A stretch of 64,000 nt of DNA, from contig CBDHGH010000003.1 in the NCBI GenBank assembly GCA_965263065.1, forward strand, positions 1,178,001 to 1,242,000, read 5' to 3'. The stretch's first letter is position 1; each line of letters opens with the position of its first letter. The DNA is from TK10-74A sp965263065. GTDB taxonomy: Bacteria > Chloroflexota > Dehalococcoidia > Bin125. This document shows positions 58,821-64,000 of this stretch, piece by piece. The translations under genes were made by a program, and so were the position numbers. Under the pieces are notes generated by a model. The model was given only the letters and a program-made list of their open reading frames with translations, did not search any database and was not told the origin of the DNA.

Positions 58821-59354
58821 GTGCCTCCTCGCGACCGACCCCTCGCCTACGCGCCGCTCGAAACCGCCCTGGGACGGATCCTGGTCGGCTATCGCGGCGA
58901 CACCGTCCTGTCGTCCAGCCTCACCCAGACACCGGCCCAGTTCGCCTCCGCCCTCGGCGAGCGACACGGCCGCCCCCCCGAGGCCCACGCCGGCCTGCCC
59001 GATCAGTTGCGCGAGCCCGTCCGCGCCGCCGTCGAGGGTGGCCCCTGCGTCGTCGACATCGACCTCGCCCCGCTCACGCCCTTCCAGCAGCGCGTCCTGC
59101 GCGAGGTCGTCGCCATCCCGCGCGGACAAACCTGCACCTACGGCGAACTCGCCGAGCGCGTCGGCGCGCCCCGTGCGGCCCGCGCTGTCGGCTCCGCCCT
59201 GGCGCGCAACCCCGTGCCGCTGCTCATCCCCTGCCACCGCGTCGTCCGCTCCGGCGGCGACATCGGGAAGTACGGCATGGGCGGCGCGCAGATCAAGAAG
59301 CAGTTGCTGCGCCGCGAAGGCGCGCTCAGCGCCGCCGGCCGCGTCGTCGCCTGA
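58821..59354 (+). CDS. ogt: Methylated-DNA-protein cysteine methyltransferase
   Basis: 177-residue suicide alkyl-DNA repair protein (Ogt/MGMT). The N-terminal ribonuclease-H-like part is seen as LGRILVGYRGDTVLSSSL, and the C-terminal domain has TPFQQRVLREVVAIPRGQTCTYGELAERVGAPRAARAVGSALARNPVPLLIPCHRVVRSGGDIGKYGMGGAQIKKQLLRREGA. The active cysteine is in PCHRV. GTG start; a -10 TAGACT ends six bases before it, and no Shine-Dalgarno is visible. Transferred alkyl groups come from O6-alkylguanine or O4-alkylthymine. Confidence 0.95.
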   Translation: MPPRDRPLAYAPLETALGRILVGYRGDTVLSSSLTQTPAQFASALGERHGRPPEAHAGLPDQLREPVRAAVEGGPCVVDIDLAPLTPFQQRVLREVVAIPRGQTCTYGELAERVGAPRAARAVGSALARNPVPLLIPCHRVVRSGGDIGKYGMGGAQIKKQLLRREGALSAAGRVVA

Positions 59355-59398
59355 CCCCGCCGCGTCCTCGCCTGACTCCGCAACGTCGCCGCGCGCGC

Positions 59399-60337
59399 CT
59401 AACGGAACTGCGGCAGCACCTGCTCCGCGAAGAGTTGGGCCGGCTCAATCGTGTCGCGCCCGAAGAACTCCATCATGAACATCGTGCAGCCCAGGTCGAT
59501 GTGCTGCTGCACGCGCTCCACGATGCGCTCTGGTGTCCCCGTCAGCGCGATGGGGCCCGCCGGGTCGCCCATGTGCCCGCCGAAGATGCGCTGCGCCCGC
59601 TCCGTCGCGACGGCGGCACTCGCCTCGTCGGCCGCGATCGTCACCAGCACCTGCTGCGAGATCGTGATCTCGGCCGGGTCCCGGCCCACGGCCTCGCAGT
59701 GCCCGCGCAGCACGCCGATCTTGTGCGCCAACTGCTCGTGCGTCCCGGCCGCGTTGTTCCAGATGTCGGCGTGCTGCGCCGCGAGCTTCAGCGTGACTTT
59801 CTCGCCGCCGCCGCCCAGCAGCAGCGGCACGCGGCGGCTCGGCTTGGGCAGACAGACCAGGTTCTCCGTGCGGAAGTACTGGCCCTCGTAGCTCAGCGAC
59901 TCCGTGTCCTCATCCCACATGCCGCGCAGCAGTTCCACCGCCTCGCGCATCTGCCCCAGGCGATCGCGGGTGTTGGGGAACGGCATGTTGAAGTCGGTGT
60001 ACTCGCGCGGCATCCAGCCCGCGCCGATCCCCGCGATGATGCGGCCGTCGCTGATGTGGTCGACGGTCGCGATCACCTTGCCCAGATGCGCGGGGTTGCG
60101 CATGCCCGCCGGCGTCACCAGCGTGCCGATCTCCACGCGCTCCGTGCTGGCCGCCAGCGCCGCCACCTCCGACCACGCTTCCAGGATTGGAATGCTGGGC
60201 GACTGCGGCCCGTAGAGGTGGTCGTTGACCCAGATCGAGTCGTACCCCATCTCCTCGAACGCCGTCGCGGCGCGGCGGGCGTCGGCCCAACTGCGCTTGA
60301 TCTGCGGCGTCATCACCCCGAAGTGCGCCTGGCTCAT
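59399..60337 (-). CDS. LLM-class F420/FMN-dependent oxidoreductase
   Basis: 312 residues. HFGVMTPQIKRSWADARRAATAFEEMGYDSIWVNDHLYGP, ERVEIGTLVTPAGMRNPAHLGKVIATVDHISDGRIIAGIGAGWMPREYTDFNMPFPNTRDRLGQMREAVELLRGMW and VPLLLGGGGEKVTLKLAAQHADIWNN are typical of F420-using members (TIGR03560-like). Start 60337 is set by GGAAGGA, with the frame open upstream by 75 codons but without homology. The C-terminal phrase TGTPERIVERVQQHIDLGCTMFMMEF is family-usual. Third LLM oxidoreductase in the window; substrate unknown. Confidence 0.88.
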   Translation of the reverse strand: MSQAHFGVMTPQIKRSWADARRAATAFEEMGYDSIWVNDHLYGPQSPSIPILEAWSEVAALAASTERVEIGTLVTPAGMRNPAHLGKVIATVDHISDGRIIAGIGAGWMPREYTDFNMPFPNTRDRLGQMREAVELLRGMWDEDTESLSYEGQYFRTENLVCLPKPSRRVPLLLGGGGEKVTLKLAAQHADIWNNAAGTHEQLAHKIGVLRGHCEAVGRDPAEITISQQVLVTIAADEASAAVATERAQRIFGGHMGDPAGPIALTGTPERIVERVQQHIDLGCTMFMMEFFGRDTIEPAQLFAEQVLPQFR

Positions 60338-60469
60338 CGCTGCGGTCCTTCCCCATGCCTGCGCTCGCGTCGCAACCGGGGCGAGGGTAGCTGCCGCAGT
60401 CCGCGGACGCGAGCAGCCCGCGCCCGGCCGGGGGCCCGCGCGGTATGATCCACGCCCAAGGAGTGACCC

Positions 60470-60940
60470 ATGCGCTGGCTGGCCGCCACGACGAGCGTCG
60501 AGATCGAACGGCCGATTGACGACGTCTGGGCGTTCGTGACCGACATCGGGAACATGCCCCACTGGGTCGATGGCGTGTCGGACGCGGCCCTGACGCCGGG
60601 GGCGGATCCGGCAGCGTCACGCCTGGCGGTCGGGACGCCGTTCATGAGCCAGTACACCTACGCCGGACGCCGCCACACGATGGAGTACGTCGTGACCGTC
60701 CTGGAGCCGCCGGGCCACTACGCGCTGGAGTCCACCGCGGGCCCCTATCCCGTCGAACTGCGGCTGCGGCTCGCAACGGGCGCCGGGGGCGCGGTGACGC
60801 TGGAGAAAACCACCCGCGCCGGCTCGGACGGCATGATCACGAGCGCGATGTTCCTCCTGCTCGGCCCGCTGCTGCGCCGCATGATGCGCAAGCAGATGTC
60901 GAAGGAACTCGCCCGCTGCAAGGCGGCCTGCGAGGGCTGA
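60470..60940 (+). CDS. SRPBCC (START/PYR1-like) protein
   Basis: 156 residues. The start MRWLAATTSVEIERPIDDVWAFVTDIGNMPHWVDGVSDAAL is a standard polyketide-cyclase/dehydrase-type ligand cavity, with the beta sheet up to VTVLEPPGHYALESTAGPYPVELRLRLATGAGG and a closing helix (ITSAMFLLLGPLLRRMMRKQMSKELARCKAACEG). AAGGAG precedes the ATG, and TATGAT 20 bases upstream is a good -10. It probably binds a lipid-like or aromatic ligand; function unknown. Confidence 0.85.
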   Translation: MRWLAATTSVEIERPIDDVWAFVTDIGNMPHWVDGVSDAALTPGADPAASRLAVGTPFMSQYTYAGRRHTMEYVVTVLEPPGHYALESTAGPYPVELRLRLATGAGGAVTLEKTTRAGSDGMITSAMFLLLGPLLRRMMRKQMSKELARCKAACEG

Positions 60941-60966
60941 GCGGGATCGATCTGCGCACGCCCGTG

Positions 60967-63432
60967 TCAGGCGTCGGCCGGCGTCCGCATGGGGATGGTC
61001 GCCGGCGGCGCGGGTCGCATCGCGGCCAGCGCGTCAGTGACGCCGCGGAAGATGCTGCCGGGCGGATAGACGCCGTGCGCGCCGACGCCGCCCGCCTCCC
61101 GGCCGGTGAGGATGCGCAGTCCCTCTTCGACCCGCGTGACGGCCCAGATGTGGAACTGCCCCGCCGCCACGGCCCGCACCACATCGTCGCGCAGCGTCAG
61201 GCTGCGCCGATTGGCGTGCGGGATGATGACGCCCTGCTGCCCGGTCAGCCCGGCCTCGGCGCAGACGTCGAAGAAGCCCTCCACCTTTTCGGTCACGCCG
61301 CCCACGGGCTGAATGTTGCCGAACTGATCGACGGAGCCCGTGACCGCCAGATCCTGCCGGATCGGGACCCGCGCCAGCGACGTCAGGATGGCGTAGAGCT
61401 CGGCCGAGGAGGCGCTGTCGCCGTCGACCTCGGCGTAGCTCTGCTCGAAGGTCAGCGAGGCCGAGAAGGACAGCGGATGCTCGCGGCCGAAGGTGCCGAT
61501 CAGGAAGCCGTTGAGCACGAGGATGCCCTTCGAGTGGATGGCGCCGCTGCGCTCCACCTCCCGCTCGATGTTGATCACCCCGGCCGTGCCCGCCCCGGTG
61601 CGGCAGGTGATGCGGCTGGGCGTGCCGAACATGTGCTCGCCGATGCCGAACACGGCCAGGCCGTTGACCTGGCCCATCACCGAGCCGCTCGTCTCGATGT
61701 GCAGCGAGCCCTCCGCGATCGAGCGCCGGATGCGGTCCGGGACGAGGTCCGAGCGGCGGCGCATCGCGGCCAGGGCGTCGCGGACATGGGCCGCGCCGAT
61801 GCCCCGGTCGCCCGCCATCACGGCCCGCTGGTTGGCTTCCTCGCAGAGGTCCTGGATGGCCCCGTAGCGGGTGCTGAGCCGGTCCTGCCGCCCGGCCAGC
61901 CGGTTGCCGTAGCGCAGGATCTCCACCAGCGCCCCCTGGTCGAACTGGCGCAGCGCGCAGTCATCGCAGGAGCGACGCACGAACGCGATGTAGGCGCGGA
62001 TGGCGTCCTCGTCGATCGGCGTGTCCGGCTCGAACTCCGCCCGGATCTTGAAGAGATCGCCGAAGTCGGGGTCGGCCGCCTGGAGCAGGCCGATGGTGGC
62101 GGGCGAGCCGATCAGGACGACCTTCAGGTCGAGCGGAATCGGCTCCGGAATCAGATGCACGACCGGGAACGGCCCGGCCGTCTCGCCGATCTCCTCGACG
62201 CGGACCTGCCCGTCGCGCAGCGATTGCTTGAGCTTGCGCCACGAGCGCGGGTCGCTGAGCAGGTCTTCGGCCTGCAGGATCAGGTAGCCGCCGTTCGCCA
62301 GGTGCACCGCGCCCGGACGGATCATCGTGAAATCGGTCGTCATCGAGCCATAGCGCGGCTCGTAGTCCAAGCGCCCGAACAGATTCGAGTAGGTGGGCTG
62401 TGCTTCGTCGACGATGGGCGCATGCGGCGCCGGCTGCTCGCCGTGCGTGACGAACAAGTTGACCGCGTAGCGCTGGAAGATCGCCTCCCGGGGGTCTTGC
62501 CCGGCCCGGGCGCCCGGCGTGCCGGCTGGCCCCGCGGGCGGCGCCTCCGCCGCCGCCGGCCGCCGCAGCGCGTCGATGTTGTCCAGGATGTCCTTCTCGA
62601 TCGCGGCGAAGTGGGCGGCCAGCTCGGGCTGGGGGTGCTGCTCGCGGAGTTCGTCGAGCACGGGACCGCTGACGAAGCGGGCCACCTCGCGGTTCAGCGC
62701 CTCCAGGGCGTCGCGGGCGCGCCCCTCCAGACGCCGCAGCTCGCGCAGCACCCGGTTCGACGCCTCTTGCACGCGGCCGGCGCGCTGCTCCAGCTCGCGC
62801 CGCGTCGTCTCCGGGAGCTGCGGGAACGCCTCCGGCGGGATCGGCTGGCCGTCGTCGCCGCGCGGCAGGCTGACGAAGCCGCTCGGCGTCAGCGAGACCA
62901 CGAAGCCCTGCTCCGCCGCGACGCGCTGCAAGCCCTCCAGGATCTGTTCGCGCTCCCGCATCACGCCCTGCAGCGCCTGTGTGCGCCGCTGGTCGTACGA
63001 CTCGTCGTCGAACACGGTGGGGAGATCCGCGCCCAGGGTGTCGACGAGGCGGGCCAGGTCGCGCTTGAGGTCGTCGCCGGTGGCGCTGGGCAGCGCGACC
63101 GCGCGGGGGCGGTAGGGGTCGTCGAAGTTGTGCAGGTAGCACCAGTCGCGCACCGGGGGGCGCCCCTGCGCGGCGGCCTGCACCAATCCCGCGACCGCCG
63201 TCTTGCGGCCCGACGACCGCTGCCCCGCCACCGCGATGTTGTAGCCCTCGGCCTCCACGCTGAGCCCGAAGCTGATCGCCTCCAGCGCCCGGTCCTGCCC
63301 GGCCACGCGCGCCAGCGGTTCGATGCTGCTCGTCGAGGCCGGGATCAGCCCGTCGGCGTACTGCGCACGGAGTTCGTGGGACCCCAACTCCAGCGAGCCG
63401 AGGTCGAGGTCATCGCCGCCGCTGCCGCTCAT
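60967..63432 (-). CDS. Lon-family ATP-dependent protease (LonH/YcbZ-like)
   Basis: 821 residues. Start 63432 (MSGSGGDDLDLGSLELG) is chosen since GGAGGTG lies seven bases upstream; the 20-codon extension has none. The ATPase part begins with EPLARVAGQDRALEAISFGLSVEAEGYNIAVAGQRSSGRKTAV (degenerate Walker A). A long coiled-coil insert follows (REREQILEGLQRVAAEQ... LREQHPQPELAAHFAAIEKDILDNIDALRR), then ATPase motifs (HLANGGYLILQAEDLL). The Lon protease domain has the catalytic dyad S673 (DGDSAS) and K716 (GGVTEKVEGFF), 43 residues apart as in Lon. Separate from the classical Lon: there is no N-terminal LON domain. It precedes the sigma factor gene on the same strand. Confidence 0.9.
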   Translation of the reverse strand: MSGSGGDDLDLGSLELGSHELRAQYADGLIPASTSSIEPLARVAGQDRALEAISFGLSVEAEGYNIAVAGQRSSGRKTAVAGLVQAAAQGRPPVRDWCYLHNFDDPYRPRAVALPSATGDDLKRDLARLVDTLGADLPTVFDDESYDQRRTQALQGVMREREQILEGLQRVAAEQGFVVSLTPSGFVSLPRGDDGQPIPPEAFPQLPETTRRELEQRAGRVQEASNRVLRELRRLEGRARDALEALNREVARFVSGPVLDELREQHPQPELAAHFAAIEKDILDNIDALRRPAAAEAPPAGPAGTPGARAGQDPREAIFQRYAVNLFVTHGEQPAPHAPIVDEAQPTYSNLFGRLDYEPRYGSMTTDFTMIRPGAVHLANGGYLILQAEDLLSDPRSWRKLKQSLRDGQVRVEEIGETAGPFPVVHLIPEPIPLDLKVVLIGSPATIGLLQAADPDFGDLFKIRAEFEPDTPIDEDAIRAYIAFVRRSCDDCALRQFDQGALVEILRYGNRLAGRQDRLSTRYGAIQDLCEEANQRAVMAGDRGIGAAHVRDALAAMRRRSDLVPDRIRRSIAEGSLHIETSGSVMGQVNGLAVFGIGEHMFGTPSRITCRTGAGTAGVINIEREVERSGAIHSKGILVLNGFLIGTFGREHPLSFSASLTFEQSYAEVDGDSASSAELYAILTSLARVPIRQDLAVTGSVDQFGNIQPVGGVTEKVEGFFDVCAEAGLTGQQGVIIPHANRRSLTLRDDVVRAVAAGQFHIWAVTRVEEGLRILTGREAGGVGAHGVYPPGSIFRGVTDALAAMRPAPPATIPMRTPADA

Positions 63433-63534
63433 CCCGCCCACCTCCGCGCCGTCGTGATCCGACGCGAGTATATCCGGGGCGGGACCGGGCACCGGGCGTC
63501 GGGCCGTCGTCTGGCGTTCCCGCCAATCCAGCCG

Positions 63535-64000
63535 CTAGTCCAGGTAGTCGCGCAGGCGGCCGGCCCGCGAGGGGTGGCGCAGCTTGGCCAGCGCCTTGGT
63601 CTCGATCTGGCGAATCCGCTCCCGGGTGAGGTGGAACAGCTCGCCCACCTCCGACAGGGTGCGGCTGCGACCGTCGGCCAGGCCGAAGCGCAACTCCAGC
63701 ACCTGGCGCTCGCGCGGCGTGAGCTCCTCCAGCACCTCGCCCAGCGCCTCCCGCATCAGCTTGCGGTCGACCTGGTCCGGGGGCGCCGGCGCGCCTTCGT
63801 CCTCGATGAAGCTGCCCAGCGTGTCCGCGTCGTCCTCGACGCCGACGGGGGAGTCCAGCGAGGCCGGCTCCAGGCTGGCCTTGAGGATCTCGCGCACCCG
63901 CTCCTCCGGCAGCTCCATGATATCGGCCAACTCGGCCGGGGCCGGCTCGCGGCCGTACTCCTGCACGAAGCGGCGGCTGGCGCGGTTGAGCTTGTTGAGC
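63535..64000 (-). CDS. rpoD: Primary RNA polymerase sigma factor, C-terminal part only
   Basis: The last 154 residues of a sigma-70 group 1 factor; the 5' part is outside the window. Visible are the end of region 3.0/3.1 (ASRRFVQEYGREPAPAELADIMELPEERVREILKASLEPASLDSPVG), region 3.2 (EDDADTLGSFIEDEGAPAPPDQV) and region 4: LTPRERQVLELRFGLADGRSRTLSEVGELFHLTRERIRQIETKALAKLRHPSRAGRLRDYLD, with the -35-binding helix-turn-helix RTLSEVGELFHLTRERIRQIE. The long AT-poor -35 regions and dominant TANNNT -10s in this window would be read by this sigma. Confidence 0.94.
   Translation of the reverse strand, partial: LNKLNRASRRFVQEYGREPAPAELADIMELPEERVREILKASLEPASLDSPVGVEDDADTLGSFIEDEGAPAPPDQVDRKLMREALGEVLEELTPRERQVLELRFGLADGRSRTLSEVGELFHLTRERIRQIETKALAKLRHPSRAGRLRDYLD

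Noticed and set aside
1..64000. tRNA, rRNA, CRISPR arrays, transposases and replication origin signals.
   Set aside because: I looked for clover-leaf ends, repeat-spacer patterns, DDE motifs and DnaA-box clusters and saw none I could support by eye.

Overview
This is a GC-rich (about 70%) bacterial chromosome segment, almost wholly coding, with no rRNA, tRNA, CRISPR array or transposase that I can see. The gene content suggests a heterotrophic Chloroflexota bacterium, possibly Dehalococcoidia-like. The pointers are a malyl-CoA lyase very like the Chloroflexus 3-hydroxypropionate-cycle enzyme, several LLM-class flavin oxidoreductases, an F420-type PPOX protein, a CaiB-type CoA-transferase, three crotonase paralogues, and Tat-exported oligopeptide-binding lipoproteins. 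The phylum is an inference from families, not a measurement.

Layout. 1-14140 holds two diverged copies of an oligopeptide ABC transporter (two permeases plus a binding lipoprotein with a very long alanine-rich linker). A phytanoyl-CoA dioxygenase-like gene sits in copy A; at the same place copy B has a cluster of GGAGAGGG hairpins. Between the copies lie two glycosyltransferases, a CcdA-like membrane protein whose helices appear circularly permuted, a parDE toxin-antitoxin pair, a monooxygenase-like protein and a VOC protein. 14411-24369 carries cysDN (sulfate activation), a CtpE-like P-type ATPase, malyl-CoA lyase, alanine dehydrogenase and a DUF3179 lipoprotein. 24411-28186 is a btuFCD-type cobalamin uptake operon behind a compact cobalamin riboswitch and an intrinsic terminator, with a PPOX gene upstream. 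28294-34335 holds pterin dehydratase, a serine/threonine dehydratase overlapping a 1130-residue leucine-rich-repeat surface protein, a DinB protein and an SRAP protein. 34461-42678 is catabolic (three PaaG-like crotonases, LLM oxidoreductase, aminotransferase, esterase, M20 peptidase) and ends with a DUF5131 gene whose promoter contains an SOS-box-like palindrome, divergent from the large helicase gene lhr. 47377-50623 has DUF169, a CoA-transferase and a lone TIR-domain protein of lower GC. 50653-60940 is a second catabolic stretch (ketopantoate reductase-like protein, three alpha/beta-hydrolases with unusual nucleophile positions, acyl-CoA ligase, MBL hydrolase, LLM oxidoreductases, Ogt). The window ends with a Lon-family protease and the 3' part of the primary sigma factor gene.

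How it works together. The cell appears to live on imported peptides and small acids, activating acids as CoA thioesters (acyl-CoA ligase, CoA-transferase, crotonases, malyl-CoA lyase), importing cobalamin and assimilating sulfate. DNA-damage functions (lhr, SRAP, Ogt, the SOS-box gene) recur but are scattered.

A recurrent regulatory sign is a -10 hexamer of TANNNT type ending exactly 6 nt before a start codon, without a ribosome-binding site, at seven genes on both strands. This suggests that leaderless mRNAs are common here.
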